Assembly: GCF_036237315.1 (NCBI RefSeq)
Contig: NZ_CP108356.1
Span: 2,786,501 to 2,850,500 of the forward strand
Reading direction: 5' to 3'
Origin: Streptomyces sp. NBC_01351
Lineage (GTDB): Bacteria; Actinomycetota; Actinomycetes; Streptomycetales; Streptomycetaceae
DNA: 64,000 nucleotides
Position numbers and translations under genes: made by a program. Shown here one piece after another: positions 1-8,800 of the stretch (position 1 is its first letter; each line of letters starts with the position of its first letter). Below the pieces are notes generated by a model. The model did no database searches. It worked only from the letters and a program-made list of their open reading frames with translations, and had not been told where the DNA came from.

Positions 1-231
1 GCGGACGGCGAGGTGCGCGAGCAGCGCGGCTGCGGCGAGACCGCCGGCGTAGCGGGTGGCGGTGGCGGGGACGTGGCCGGTGGTCGCGATGCCGACGTAG
101 AGGTAGCCGAGGACGGAGATCAGGACGGCTCCGGCGAGGAGCGCCAGCTCGACCCCGCGCCGCTTGGGGGCACCGGCGTCGGGGGGTGGGGGCGGGGCGG
201 GCTCCGCCACCTGTGCCGTCAGAGCGGTCAT
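1..231 (-). CDS. FtsW/RodA/SpoVE-family protein, N-terminal part only
   Basis: The gene runs off the left edge, so only the first 77 codons are present. The protein starts with a proline-rich cytoplasmic tail of about 28 residues, then KRRGVELALLAG and a hydrophobic helix with the sequence SVLGYLYVGIA, followed by a second helix. The RGVELALL...GY-YVGIATTG pattern resembles the N-terminus of Streptomyces FtsW/RodA-type lipid II polymerases of cell division or elongation (SEDS family). The catalytic loops lie outside the window, so the family call rests on the N-terminus alone. The ATG at the right end is the only good start in frame. It is divergent from the DUF6325 gene; the shared 180-base gap contains a G-rich repeat. 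Confidence 0.55.
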   Translation of the reverse strand, partial: MTALTAQVAEPAPPPPPDAGAPKRRGVELALLAGAVLISVLGYLYVGIATTGHVPATATRYAGGLAAAALLAHLAVR

Positions 232-303
232 ACAGCGAAACGTAGCAAGCGGACGGATGCTATGTCCGCTTATGTCATAGTGTGCCGAAGAGTCGTCAGA
301 TTC

Positions 304-400
304 GGTCAGGTCGGTTGGGTGGGTTGCGTCAAGGTCGGTTGGGTCGGTTGGGGTGGGTTGGGTCAAGGTCGGTTGGGTCGGTTGGGTCGGTTGGGGTGGG
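304..400. repeat. G-rich minisatellite (GGTTGGGTC-type) upstream of DUF6325 gene
   Basis: About ten imperfect copies of a 9-base unit of the type GGTTGGGTC or GGTTGGGGT lie head to tail, ending only about 15 bases before the ATG of the downstream gene. The plus strand carries many runs of three or four G separated by TT or T, a pattern able to form G-quadruplexes. It sits where the leader of the DUF6325 mRNA or its promoter should be. The tract is read directly; any effect on expression is inference. Confidence 0.8.
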
Positions 401-414
401 AGATGGAGTAGCTC

Positions 415-822
415 ATGGGGCCTGTGGAATTCATCGTCCTCGCATTCCCGGAAGAACAGCTGAGGGTGCCCGCGGTCGAGGCCGTCATGGGGCTGCGCAA
501 GACCGGGGTCGTCCGGCTGATCGACGGGCTGGTCGCCACGAGGACCGCGGCGGGGGAAGTGCTCGCGGCCGAGTTCGACGAGTTCGTGGAGCTGGAGGGC
601 CTGCTGACGGGGCGGGAGGCGGCCCGGCTGATCGGCCCGGAGGATGTACGGGAGGCCGCGGAGCTGCTGGAACGCGGGAGCTGTGCGTTGCTGCTGCTGG
701 TCGAGCACGTGTGGGCGGAGGACGCGGCGATCGCCGTACGGGCGGCGGGCGGGCGGATCGCGGGGGCGGTACGGATTCCGGTGGATCGGGTGGCGGATGA
801 CCCCCGGGTGGAGGCTTCCTGA
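415..822 (+). CDS. DUF6325 family protein
   Basis: A 135-residue soluble protein without signal peptide. The N-terminus MGPVEFIVLAFPEEQLR, the central VVRLIDGLVATRT strand and the C-terminal CALLLLVEHVWAEDAAIAVRAAGG segment match what I know of the actinobacterial DUF6325 family (a relative of DUF1269), whose function is unknown. A GGAG precedes the ATG at good spacing. The stop overlaps the start of the SHOCT gene in a TGATG junction, so the two are probably translated as a coupled pair. DUF6325 and SHOCT proteins commonly occur side by side in Streptomyces. Confidence 0.7.
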   Translation: MGPVEFIVLAFPEEQLRVPAVEAVMGLRKTGVVRLIDGLVATRTAAGEVLAAEFDEFVELEGLLTGREAARLIGPEDVREAAELLERGSCALLLLVEHVWAEDAAIAVRAAGGRIAGAVRIPVDRVADDPRVEAS

Positions 823-1226
823 TGTTCATTCGTCCGGTGGGAGTGACGGTGCGGTCGGCGGACCGGCCTGCGGGGCATCCGCTGCTGCGGGGGCTGCTGG
901 CGCGGGCTACGGGGACGGAAGTGGGAGTGGGGACGGGCACCGTGGATACCGACGAGCCGCGGCACGGGGTGCGCTGGAGGACCAGCGGGCCGATCGAGCC
1001 TGAGCCGGTGGAGGCGGAGGCTGAGGCGGTGGAGGCGGAGGCAGTGGAGGCCGCGGAGGCTGAGGCTGAGGCGGGGCCGGTGGAGTCGGCCAAGGCGGAG
1101 GAGCCTGAGGGCGTCCGGGCGGGCGGGCTCGTCGCAGAGCTGACGCAACTGGCCGCCCTGGCCCGGGAGGGGTTGCTGACCCCGCAGGAGTTCGCGACGG
1201 CCAAGGGGCGGTTGCTGCGGGGGTGA
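822..1226 (+). CDS. SHOCT domain-containing protein
   Basis: A 134-residue protein. The last 35 residues (LVAELTQLAALAREGLLTPQEFATAKGRLL) form a typical SHOCT motif, a short C-terminal helical domain thought to mediate oligomerisation. The middle third (about residues 60-95) is a low-complexity Glu/Ala tract encoded by GAGGCGGAGGC-type repeats and is probably variable in length between strains. Its start overlaps the stop of the DUF6325 gene by one base. Function unknown. Transcription probably ends in the large inverted repeat just downstream. Confidence 0.7.
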   Translation: MFIRPVGVTVRSADRPAGHPLLRGLLARATGTEVGVGTGTVDTDEPRHGVRWRTSGPIEPEPVEAEAEAVEAEAVEAAEAEAEAGPVESAKAEEPEGVRAGGLVAELTQLAALAREGLLTPQEFATAKGRLLRG

Positions 1227-1250
1227 CGGCTGGGCGGCATCAGGGAGGGC

Positions 1251-1405
1251 TTGGGGGTTTCCCGTCAGTCCCACTGTCCTTCCGTGTCGTGACGGCCTGT
1301 CAAGGGCGCTCCTCCTTCGTCGTCGCGTCGCTGCGCGATGGCCTTCGGCCACCCTTGACAGACCGCCCCGCCCCGGAAAGACAAGGACTGCCGGGAAACC
1401 CCCAA
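1251..1405. repeat. Long imperfect inverted repeat between convergent genes
   Basis: The outer 14 bases TTGGGGGTTTCCCG (1251-1264) are perfectly complementary to 1392-1405, and the inner CTGTCAAGGG (1297-1306) is perfectly complementary to 1352-1361. The sequence between these blocks is partly complementary as well (CAGTCC, GTC and TTCC patches match). The 45-base loop contains a further GCGCGAT/ATGGCC fold-back. It lies between the SHOCT gene (+) and the STAND regulator (-), so it could end transcription from both sides. Its size, well above a normal terminator, also fits a MITE-like or structured-RNA element. The rest of this 405-base gap (1406-1631) shows nothing I recognise. Confidence 0.75.
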
Positions 1406-1631
1406 AAGAACGGGCCGGGAGGAGAAAGGAAAAGGGCGGGGCGGTCAGGGATGCTCGGCCCCGCTCCGGTAGGGGGCGGGCCCGAGCCCGGGCCCTCCCA
1501 GGCCGCTCCCCGAACCGGGCAGACGGCCGGCTATCGCCAAACAGCGACCACAGGCACCCCAGCCCCCGACAGGCGCGTCGGATCGCTATGCGCTTCTCAT
1601 CGCATGGCGTCCGACGGCCGTCTGGGGCTGG

Positions 1632-4025
1632 TCAGAGGCGGCCGAGGATGGATTCGGCCGTCGCGCGGTGCTCGGTGGCTGCGGTCGGGTCGGTGTCGTC
1701 GAGCAGGGTTGCGATGCCTTGGTGGGCCAGGGCTTCCTCGTGCCGGTAGCCGAGTTTCGGGGCCTGCTCGAGTGCCTGGCGGTGTAGCTGGAGGGACTCG
1801 TCGGGCAGGCCGGCCAGGCGGCAGGTCTCGGCGTAGGCGTTGAGGAAACGGACCTTCCAGTGGTCCTCGAAGAGCTCGTCCAGGAGGGCGAAGGCCTCGC
1901 GGTGGCTGGCCAGTGCCTCTTCGTAGCGGCCCATCTGGCGCAGTGCGACGCCCAGGCAGTTGAGGGTCCACGCCTCGTTGTTCATGTGGCCGTCCTCGCG
2001 GGCCAGTGCGAGCGCGCGGTGCAGGTGCCCTGTGGACTCTTCGGGGGCTTCGGCCGCGATGGCCACGCCCAGGGTGATGCGGGCGGTGAGGGTGGGGGGC
2101 CATGCGGGGTCCGGGTGGGGGATGTCCAGGACTTCGCGGGCGCGTTGGGCCGCCGCGTCGCGGTGGCCGAGTTGGAGGAGTGACCAGGCCTCGGAGGCGG
2201 TGGCGTGGGCCGCGCCGGTGGGACAGTCGGCTTCCTCGTAGAGCTTCGCGGCCAGCCGGAAGAGCTCCAGGGGTTCTTCGGCGTGGCCCGCGTCCCAGCT
2301 GAGGTAGCCGCGACGGATGGCCAGTTCTGCTGACGAGCGGGTGTCGCCCTGGCGTTCCGCGGCCTCGTACGCGGCGGCGGCCTCTGCCATGCGGCCCGCG
2401 TTGTAGCGGGCGAAGCCCAGGTCGCTGTGGGCTTCGGCCAGTTGGAGGGGATCACCGAGGCGCTGGGCGGCGGCGAGCGAGCGCTCGAAGAGGTAGTTCA
2501 GGTGGGTGGTGCCGCAGCGGCGGGCGAAGTAGGCGCGGAGGAAGCGCGGCAGCTCGCACACGTGGATGTCGGCGCCGACGGCGGCCGCCGTTTCGAACGC
2601 GGCGATCATGTTCTCGTACTCCGCGACGAGCCAGGCGAGGGCCTTGTGCTTGTCCGCGAACTGCGGCAGTTCGGCGGGGCGTTCGCCTGCGGAGGGGGAT
2701 CGGCCGGGCGACAGGACGGGCATCGCGGCGTCGGCGGCGGCCGCGGCGTGGACGTAGTAGTCGAGGAAACGGCCGAGGGCGCGTTCGCGGTCGGTCTGCG
2801 AGTCCTGTTCCGCGCAGGCGCGGCGGGCGTGCTGGTGGACCAGGTCGTGCAGGCGGTAGCGGTCCGCCGTCGGCTGCTGGACCAGGTGCGCGTCGAGGAG
2901 GTCCTCGAGCATCGCGCGGGCGCTGCCCAGGGGCAGGTCGGCCAGGGCCGCGACGACGTACTCGTCGAAGGTTCCGCCGGGCAGCAGGCCCAGGAGGCGG
3001 AACAGGCGGGCCTGGGACCGGTCCAGCTGCCTGACGGACATGGCGAACGCGGCGTCGAACTCGCCCGTGCCCTCGGCCAGGCGCTCGGCGAGGATGCCGA
3101 TGGTCCAGCCGGGCCGGTGGCGCAGCCGGGCCGCGGCCAGGCGCAGGGCGAGGGGCAGGTGGCCGCAGAGCCGCAGCACCTCGGCGGCGGAGTCCGGGTC
3201 ACGGGACAGGCGGGCGTCGGCGCCGCTGGCGCGGGTCAGCAGGTCCGCGCTGTCCTGGGGGCTGAGCACGTCCAGCGAGACCGGAGGGACCTCGTCCAGG
3301 CCCAGCAGCCGGTTGCGGCTCGTGATCAGGACGACGGAGGGGCCGGCGCCCGGCAGCAGCGGGCGGACCTGGTCGGCGTCGGCCGCGTTGTCGAGGACCA
3401 CGACGGCCCGGCGGCCCGCCAGTTCCGCTCGCCAGCAGGCGGCCAGCTGTTCCAGGCCCTCCTGCGGGACCCGCTCGGACGGGACGTCGAGCGCGCCGAG
3501 CAGCATCCGCAGAACGGAGTCCGGATCCATCGGCTCCCGGCCCTCGGTGAAACCGTGCAGGTCCACGTAGAGCTGGGCGTCCGGGTAATCGGTGGCGAGC
3601 CGGTGCGCGGCGTGCACGGCCAGGCAGGTCTTGCCCACGCCCGCCATGCCGTCGACGGCGACCAGCCGGTCACTGTCCAACGCGGCGAGGACCGCAGCGA
3701 GTTGCTCCTCACGGCCGGTGAAGTCGGGGACGTCGCGCGGCAGATCGTTGCGGGGCCTCGGCTGGACCTGGCGGCTGGCCTTCGGCGGCGCCGGCAGCGG
3801 GTTCGACGACCGTTCCCACAGGGGGCGCAGCGGGCGCGGGTCGCGCTTCACGAGGCGGCACAGGGCCACCACCGCGGGCCAGGGCGGCACGGTCTGGCCG
3901 CTGAGGTACCTCGACAGCGACGAGGAGCTCAGACCGGCGTCCCGGGCGAGGGCCCGTACACCGAGTCCTGACAGCTCCTGCAGCGCGCGTAGCCGGCCCG
4001 CCAGGTCGTCCTGTTTCACGTCCAC
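1632..4025 (-). CDS. XRE HTH-NB-ARC-TPR (STAND-type) transcriptional regulator
   Basis: A 797-residue three-part protein. Residues 8-65 form an XRE-type helix-turn-helix ([24 protein letters not shown]). An NB-ARC/STAND NTPase follows from about 100, opening with DFTGREEQL, with Walker A GMAGVGKT at 126-133 and sensor-like [10 protein letters not shown]. The C-terminal half is TPR-like helical repeats with many [10 protein letters not shown] / [20 protein letters not shown] motifs. This is the architecture of AfsR/GutR-like STAND regulators, in which the TPR region holds the NTPase off until a signal arrives. I chose the GTG at 4025 because GGGGGA lies just upstream and the longer reading frame adds unconserved sequence. 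Signal and targets cannot be read from the sequence. It is divergent from the AhpD-fold gene, a possible local target. Confidence 0.8.
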   Translation of the reverse strand: MDVKQDDLAGRLRALQELSGLGVRALARDAGLSSSSLSRYLSGQTVPPWPAVVALCRLVKRDPRPLRPLWERSSNPLPAPPKASRQVQPRPRNDLPRDVPDFTGREEQLAAVLAALDSDRLVAVDGMAGVGKTCLAVHAAHRLATDYPDAQLYVDLHGFTEGREPMDPDSVLRMLLGALDVPSERVPQEGLEQLAACWRAELAGRRAVVVLDNAADADQVRPLLPGAGPSVVLITSRNRLLGLDEVPPVSLDVLSPQDSADLLTRASGADARLSRDPDSAAEVLRLCGHLPLALRLAAARLRHRPGWTIGILAERLAEGTGEFDAAFAMSVRQLDRSQARLFRLLGLLPGGTFDEYVVAALADLPLGSARAMLEDLLDAHLVQQPTADRYRLHDLVHQHARRACAEQDSQTDRERALGRFLDYYVHAAAAADAAMPVLSPGRSPSAGERPAELPQFADKHKALAWLVAEYENMIAAFETAAAVGADIHVCELPRFLRAYFARRCGTTHLNYLFERSLAAAQRLGDPLQLAEAHSDLGFARYNAGRMAEAAAAYEAAERQGDTRSSAELAIRRGYLSWDAGHAEEPLELFRLAAKLYEEADCPTGAAHATASEAWSLLQLGHRDAAAQRAREVLDIPHPDPAWPPTLTARITLGVAIAAEAPEESTGHLHRALALAREDGHMNNEAWTLNCLGVALRQMGRYEEALASHREAFALLDELFEDHWKVRFLNAYAETCRLAGLPDESLQLHRQALEQAPKLGYRHEEALAHQGIATLLDDTDPTAATEHRATAESILGRL

Positions 4026-4188
4026 TGTTCCCCCGCTTCTCTGTCCCGCCCGGACAGAAGTATTTCGACCCGAATTGCTGCTGGTCAAGGCTGTTCCAGC
4101 TGTCCCACGGCGTCCCATCTCCATCGCTCCGGCCGCCGGCAGAGGCTGTTATGGAGTCACACCCCAAGGGAAAGAGGAGCAACCGAAG

Positions 4189-4644
4189 ATGAAGTCTCGT
4201 ATGCAGAACCCCGCCATGGTGCTGTCCGACGCGATGCAGCCCATCCAGGAGATCTTCAAGGCCGTGCACTCCGGCGGCGTGGAGGGTCAGACGCTGGAGC
4301 TGGTGCACCTGCGGGTCAGTCAGATCAACGGCTGCAGCGCCTGCGTCGACGGCGGCGCCAAGACGGCCCGCAAGGCCGGAGTGAGCGACGAGCGCCTGGC
4401 CACGGTCGCCGTGTGGCGGGAGACCCCGTACTTCACCGACGAGGAGCGGGCGGCGCTCGCACTGGCCGAGGCCGCGACCCGCCTCGCCGACCGGCCGGAC
4501 CCGGTGAGCGACGAGGTCTGGGACACCGCCGCCACGTACTTCGACGAGAAGCAGCTGGCCGCGATCATCCTGATGGTCGGCGTCACCAACATGTTCAACC
4601 GCCTCAACGCGACGACCCGCCAGATCGCCGGCGCCTGGGGCTAA
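4189..4644 (+). CDS. Carboxymuconolactone decarboxylase / AhpD-fold protein
   Basis: A 151-residue protein with the AhpD-core signature: [28 protein letters not shown], with the CxxC redox pair (CSAC) and a following acidic/histidine-poor helix. Family members are peroxidase-like thiol-dependent enzymes or small redox proteins. The canonical downstream His of AhpD is replaced here, as in many paralogues, so peroxidase activity is not assured. The ATG at 4189 has AGAGGAGC upstream; longer upstream reading is not supported. It is followed after 47 bases by the DUF1801 gene in the same direction and probably shares its transcript. Confidence 0.8.
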   Translation: MKSRMQNPAMVLSDAMQPIQEIFKAVHSGGVEGQTLELVHLRVSQINGCSACVDGGAKTARKAGVSDERLATVAVWRETPYFTDEERAALALAEAATRLADRPDPVSDEVWDTAATYFDEKQLAAIILMVGVTNMFNRLNATTRQIAGAWG

Positions 4645-4691
4645 AGCTCCCCAATACTGTCCATACATTCACACAACGGGAGGAACAAGCC

Positions 4692-5147
4692 ATGACGAAG
4701 AAGACCACCGACGCCACGTTGGACGGATTCACGGACGAGGAGCGCGGCGCCATGAAGGAGCGCGCCAAGGAGGTGCGGGCGTCTGCGCGCCGCAGCTCGA
4801 AGGCCGACAAGGCCGCCGAGGACGAGGCCGCCGTGGTCGCGAAGATCGCGGAGATGCAGGACCCGGACCGCGTCCTGGCCGAACGCATCCACGCGATCGT
4901 CAAGGCCGGCGCCCCGGACCTCGCGCCGAAGCTCTGGTACGGGATGCCCGCGTACGCCAAGGACGGCAAGATCGTCTGCTTCTTCCAGAGCGCGGAGAAG
5001 TTCAAGGCCCGGTACGCGACCCTCGGCTTCAACGACACGGCGAACCTCGACGAGGGCACCATGTGGCCGACGGCCTTCGCCCTGACGGAACTCACCACGG
5101 CCAACGAGGCCGCGATCGCCACCCTCGTGAAGCAGGCGGCGAGCTGA
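4692..5147 (+). CDS. DUF1801 domain (YdhG-like) protein
   Basis: A 151-residue protein. The N-terminal 60 residues are charged and helical ([24 protein letters not shown]), followed by a DUF1801 domain ([37 protein letters not shown]). DUF1801 includes the Bacillus YdhG/FrataxinIC iron-chaperone-like proteins; in actinobacteria the function is mostly unknown. The start is set by GGGAGGAACAAGCCATG. Pairing with an AhpD-fold protein suggests an oxidative-stress or metal role, but that is inference from neighbourhood only. Confidence 0.75.
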   Translation: MTKKTTDATLDGFTDEERGAMKERAKEVRASARRSSKADKAAEDEAAVVAKIAEMQDPDRVLAERIHAIVKAGAPDLAPKLWYGMPAYAKDGKIVCFFQSAEKFKARYATLGFNDTANLDEGTMWPTAFALTELTTANEAAIATLVKQAAS

Positions 5148-5347
5148 CCCCAGCCGGCGGAGCTGCGCGCAACCCGCGCAGCTCGCCTGGCCGTCAGCTC
5201 GGACCGCCGTTCCCGGATTCCGCTGCACGGGACTGCCCGGCGGCTCCCCACCCCCGCCAACCGGGTGACCCCGACGCGGCCGGCCGACACGCCTGGGGGA
5301 TTTGTCATACCGGGCGTGGCAGCATCGGGCGCCTCGGAGGTGATCCC

Positions 5348-6559
5348 ATGTCACAGCGGCCGCTTCGCGCTGCCTGCATTGCCGCAGCACTCCTCGTCGC
5401 CGGACCCGCCCCGCAGGCCGGCGCCGAGCCGGCCAACCCCGCCAACCCCGCCGCACCCGCAGCCCCCGCCGCCCCCGCACCCGCCCCCGAGTCCGTCGGG
5501 GTGTTGCTCACCCGCCTGCAGGGGCTGTACCAGAAGGCCGAGGAGGCCACCGAGGCGTACAACGCCACCGAGGTGGCGCTCAAGGCCGGCCAGGACGAGG
5601 AGCGGTTGCGGAGCCTCGAGCTCGGGAAGGCCCGCAGCGCTCTGGACGCCGAGAAGGCCCTCGCCGGGCGGCTGGCGCGCGAGCAGTACCAAAACACGCG
5701 GGGCGCGCTCTCCCCGTACGCCCGGATGCTGCTCGCCAAGGACCCGCAGTCCGCCCTCGACGAGCGGCGGCTCGCCGCCCGCGAGGGGGCGCGGCGGGCC
5801 GGCGTACTGGACCGGCTGAAGCAGAACAAGAACGAGGCCGACACGCTCGCCGCCCGGGCCCGCAAGGCCCTGGAGACGCAGCAGTCCCTGGCGGCCCGGC
5901 AGAAGAAGCAGAAGGACGAGGTGGGGGCGCAGCTGAAGGAGGTCGAGCGGATGCTGGCTTCGCTGACCCCCGAGCAGCTCGCCCAGCTCGGCGCGCGGGA
6001 GGCGCAGAACACCGCTGAGGCCCAGCGGGAGTTGGTGGACTCCGGTCGGCTCCCCACCCGTACCGGCACGCCCACCGCGGCCGGCGGCGCAGCCCTCTCG
6101 TACGCGGCGGCGCAGATCGGGAAGCCGTACGTGTGGGGTGCGGAGGGGCCGGCGTCCTTCGACTGCTCGGGGCTGACCTCGCAGGCCTGGGCGCACGCCG
6201 GGCGCACCATCCCGCGGACCAGCCAGGAGCAGTGGGCGCAGCTGCCGAAGGTGCCGCTGGACCGGCTGCGGCCCGGGGACCTGGTGCTGTACTTCCCGAA
6301 GGCCACGCACGTGGGCCTGTACATCGGCGGCGGCAAGGTGATCCAGGCCCCGCGCCCCGGAGCCCGCGTCAAGGTCTCCCCCATCGCCGCGAACCCGCTC
6401 CTCGGGGCGGTCCGCCCGGACCCGGACGGGACGCCGCTCGCGGAGTTCACCCCGCCGCGGATCCCGGAAGGAGCCGCAGCGGGGGACGACGCCGGCTACT
6501 CCTCGGAGGAGGCGCCCTCGGAAGCGGCACCCACGGAGGACGCGACCTCGGCCAGGTAG
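5348..6559 (+). CDS. Secreted NlpC/P60 peptidoglycan hydrolase
   Basis: A 403-residue exported protein. A signal peptide covers about residues 1-27 (LRAACIAAALLVAGPAPQAGA), followed by an Ala/Pro linker, a long coiled coil (about 50-230, rich in K/E/A and Q), and the NlpC/P60 domain (about 245-365). The catalytic Cys is 273 in DCSG, the His is 321 in HVGLYIG, and PRTSQEQW is typical of the family, which cleaves D-Glu-DAP bonds in stem peptides. The coiled coil resembles RipA/SwlA-type autoinhibitory regions. The start follows a strong CGGAGGTGATCCC site. The acidic tail (EEAPSEAAPTED) is encoded by DNA that overlaps the 3' end of the opposite-strand flavoprotein gene by 64 bases. Confidence 0.9.
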   Translation: MSQRPLRAACIAAALLVAGPAPQAGAEPANPANPAAPAAPAAPAPAPESVGVLLTRLQGLYQKAEEATEAYNATEVALKAGQDEERLRSLELGKARSALDAEKALAGRLAREQYQNTRGALSPYARMLLAKDPQSALDERRLAAREGARRAGVLDRLKQNKNEADTLAARARKALETQQSLAARQKKQKDEVGAQLKEVERMLASLTPEQLAQLGAREAQNTAEAQRELVDSGRLPTRTGTPTAAGGAALSYAAAQIGKPYVWGAEGPASFDCSGLTSQAWAHAGRTIPRTSQEQWAQLPKVPLDRLRPGDLVLYFPKATHVGLYIGGGKVIQAPRPGARVKVSPIAANPLLGAVRPDPDGTPLAEFTPPRIPEGAAAGDDAGYSSEEAPSEAAPTEDATSAR

Positions 6560-7770
6560 TCCGCCGCGTCCTCGGGGTCGTAGAAATACGCGTCGAAGTC
6601 GGCCGGGTTGTCGAAGCCGTTGGCGAATCGGTTCGCCACCGGCTGCAGCTGCCCGGCCGCGCCGATCAGGTTCAGTACGTGCTCCGGCGGGACGCCCAGC
6701 ATCGCGTTCGTCCACTGGGTCACCGGCTTGCCCGTCGTGAACCAGAACTTGTCGAAGGTGGCCTTCATCCACGCCTCGTCGAACGGGTTGTCCCCGTGCA
6801 TGAGGATCGAGGAGAGGTACGAGGCCGCGCACTTGGCCGCCGAGTTGGAGCCCTGTCCGGTGATCGGGTCGTTGGCCACGACCACGTCCGCCACGCCCAG
6901 CACGAGCCCGCCGCCCGGCAGCCGCCCGATCGGGTTGCGGACCACCGGCGCGTAACGGCCGGCCAGGGTGGCGCCCGCGTCCGTCAGCTCCACCTTCGTC
7001 GCCCGGGCGTACTCCCAGGGCGTGAACTTCTCCATCAGCTCCAGCGTGAGCGCCAGGTGCTCCGCCGGGTCCTTCACCCCGTTGAAAACGTCCAGCGGGC
7101 CGCCCGGGATCCCCTCCCAGAACAGGATGTCCGCGCGCCCCGACGTCGTCAGGGTGGGCATCACGAACAGTTCGCCGACGCCCGGCACCAGGTTGCAGCG
7201 GACCGCCTCGGTCTCCGGGTGCTCCGGCCGCGGACCGAGCCCGTGGACGTACGAGACGGCCAGCGCGCGCTGCGGGGCGTCGTACGGGGAACGCGCCGCG
7301 TTCCGCTCGAACATCGACACCAGCTCGCCCTTGCCGGCGGCGACCAGCACCAGGTCGTACGTACGCGAGAAGTAGTCGAGGTCGGCGACGGACGCGCCGT
7401 GGATGACCAGCTGCCCGCCGCGCTGCGCGAAGGTGTCCAGCCAGCCGGCCATCTTCACGCGCTGGTCGACGGACTGCGCGTACCCCTTGAGCTCGCCCAG
7501 CCAGTCGACGGCACGGCTGGTGTCGGGGGCGGCGACCGAGACGCCGAGGCCCTCGATCTTCGGAGCCTGCTGCTCCCAGAAGTTGATCTGGAGGTCACGC
7601 TCGTGCTGGAGCGCCGTGTCGAACATGCACTGCGTCGACATGACCCGCCCGGTGCGGATCTCGTCCGCCGTCCGGTTGGACATGAGGGTGACCTCGTACC
7701 CCTTCGACTGGAGTCCGAGGGCAAGCTGGAGACCGGCCTGGCCGGCTCCCACGACGAGTATCTTGCGCAT
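6496..7770 (-). CDS. Styrene/indole monooxygenase-family FAD protein (StyA-like), last gene of conservon
   Basis: A 424-residue flavoprotein. The N-terminus KILVVGAGQAGLQLALGL is a Rossmann GxGxxG FAD site. The lack of a second NADPH-binding site and motifs such as TRSAVDWLGEL, GRADILFWEGIPGG and the late GQGSNSAAKCA (FAD-contact helix) fit the StyA-like class of two-component monooxygenases, which take reduced FAD from a separate reductase. It follows CvnD by 12 bases, so it is co-transcribed with the conservon. Conservons often end with an oxidative enzyme such as P450; a StyA-like enzyme takes that position here. No reductase is encoded nearby. Its last 64 bases overlap the NlpC/P60 gene in antisense. 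Confidence 0.85.
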   Translation of the reverse strand: MRKILVVGAGQAGLQLALGLQSKGYEVTLMSNRTADEIRTGRVMSTQCMFDTALQHERDLQINFWEQQAPKIEGLGVSVAAPDTSRAVDWLGELKGYAQSVDQRVKMAGWLDTFAQRGGQLVIHGASVADLDYFSRTYDLVLVAAGKGELVSMFERNAARSPYDAPQRALAVSYVHGLGPRPEHPETEAVRCNLVPGVGELFVMPTLTTSGRADILFWEGIPGGPLDVFNGVKDPAEHLALTLELMEKFTPWEYARATKVELTDAGATLAGRYAPVVRNPIGRLPGGGLVLGVADVVVANDPITGQGSNSAAKCAASYLSSILMHGDNPFDEAWMKATFDKFWFTTGKPVTQWTNAMLGVPPEHVLNLIGAAGQLQPVANRFANGFDNPADFDAYFYDPEDAADYLAEVASSVGAASEGASSEE

Positions 7771-7782
7771 CTCTCACGTTCT

Positions 7783-8430
7783 CTATTCGGAATCGGGCGT
7801 GGTGTCGAGCGCGTACCCCACCAGCGTGAGCAGGGATTCGACCACCGAGTGGCGGTGCCGCGCGTCCATGATCACGATCGGTACGTGCGGCGGGACGGTC
7901 AGCGCCTCGCGCACGTCCTCGGGCTCGTACGACTCGGAACCCTCGAAGTGGTTCACGGCGACGGCGTACGGCAGTCCGCAGGTCTCGAAGTAGTCGAGCG
8001 CGGGGAAGCAGTCGCGCAGCCGGCGGGTGTCGGCCAGCACGATGCCGCCGATGGCACCGCGCACCAGGTCGTCCCACATGAACCAGAACCGCTTCTGGCC
8101 CGGGGTCCCGTACACGTAGAGGACGAGGTCGTCGTCGAGGGTGACGCGGCCGAAGTCCATGGCGACGGTGGTGGTGTTCTTGTCCGGGGTGCCGGACAGG
8201 TCGTCGGTCGGGACGCCGGCCTGGGTCATCACCGCTTCGGTGCGCAGCGGGGTGATCTCGGAGACGGAGGAGACGAAGGTGGTCTTCCCCACGCCGAAAC
8301 CGCCCGCGACCAGCACCTTCACGGCGACGGGGGCGCGGGAGCGGTCGTACTGCCAGGGCTGGACGGGCTCGTCGTCCGACTCCGGCGACACGGGAAGGGA
8401 CACCGGTTCGTCAGAGACGGCGAAGACCAC
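7783..8430 (-). CDS. cvnD: Conservon GTPase CvnD
   Basis: A 215-residue small GTPase-like ATP/GTP-binding protein. Walker A GGFGVGKT is at residues 43-50, and switch/Walker B-like VYGTPGQKRFWFMWDDLVRGAIGG and the NHFEG base-recognition loop are present. This is the DUF/COG2229 Ras-like family that forms the D component of Streptomyces conservons, membrane-associated complexes thought to resemble eukaryotic G-protein signalling. It starts with GTG at 8430, inside the 3' end of cvnC (20-base overlap), which supports translational coupling. Which of the several conservons this is cannot be told from the window. Confidence 0.92.
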   Translation of the reverse strand: MVFAVSDEPVSLPVSPESDDEPVQPWQYDRSRAPVAVKVLVAGGFGVGKTTFVSSVSEITPLRTEAVMTQAGVPTDDLSGTPDKNTTTVAMDFGRVTLDDDLVLYVYGTPGQKRFWFMWDDLVRGAIGGIVLADTRRLRDCFPALDYFETCGLPYAVAVNHFEGSESYEPEDVREALTVPPHVPIVIMDARHRHSVVESLLTLVGYALDTTPDSE

Positions 8431-8800
8431 TGAGCACCCTTTCCAGCAGCGCGCGCTCCGGACGGCCCGTGCCGTGGCCCGTGCCGTAGACGCGGATCCG
8501 TCCCTGGTCGGCGAGGTCGCTGACGAGCACGCGGACCACGCCGAGCGGCAGCTTCAGCAGCGCGGCGATCTCGGCGATCGTGCGCATGCGGCGGCAGACC
8601 TCGACGATCGCGCGCATCTCGGGCATGCGGTCGGGCTTCTGCGGCTCCGAGGCCTTCGTCTCCAGGGCGGCGACGAAGGTCTCGACGAGCAGGACGCGCG
8701 TGAACCGGGTCCGGCCGCCCGTGAGGGAGTACGGGCGGACACGGGCGGGGCGGCGCTCGGCGCCGCGTATCGGCAGCCGGTCGGAGGCCGGACTCCTCAC
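8411..8800 (-). CDS. cvnC: Conservon DUF742 protein CvnC
   Basis: A 129-residue DUF742 protein with the typical VRPYSLTGGRT motif near the N-terminus and a winged-helix-like C-terminal half (RTIAEIAALLKLPLGVVRVLVSDLADQGRIRV). This is the C component of a conservon. In S. coelicolor the corresponding Cvn9 proteins form a complex at the membrane with CvnA, CvnB and CvnD; the same role is inferred here. Start and stop overlap cvnB (ATGA junction) and cvnD. Confidence 0.92.
   Translation of the reverse strand: MRSPASDRLPIRGAERRPARVRPYSLTGGRTRFTRVLLVETFVAALETKASEPQKPDRMPEMRAIVEVCRRMRTIAEIAALLKLPLGVVRVLVSDLADQGRIRVYGTGHGTGRPERALLERVLSGLRRL

Noticed and set aside
363..1352. Long opposite-strand reading frames over DUF6325/SHOCT
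   Set aside because: Arg/Pro/Ser-rich composition and no recognisable motifs; they mirror the third-position GC bias of the plus-strand genes.
2427..3971. 514-codon plus-strand frame antisense to the STAND regulator
   Set aside because: Low-complexity G/A/V/R/Q composition with no domain; the minus-strand frame has clear HTH, Walker A and TPR motifs.
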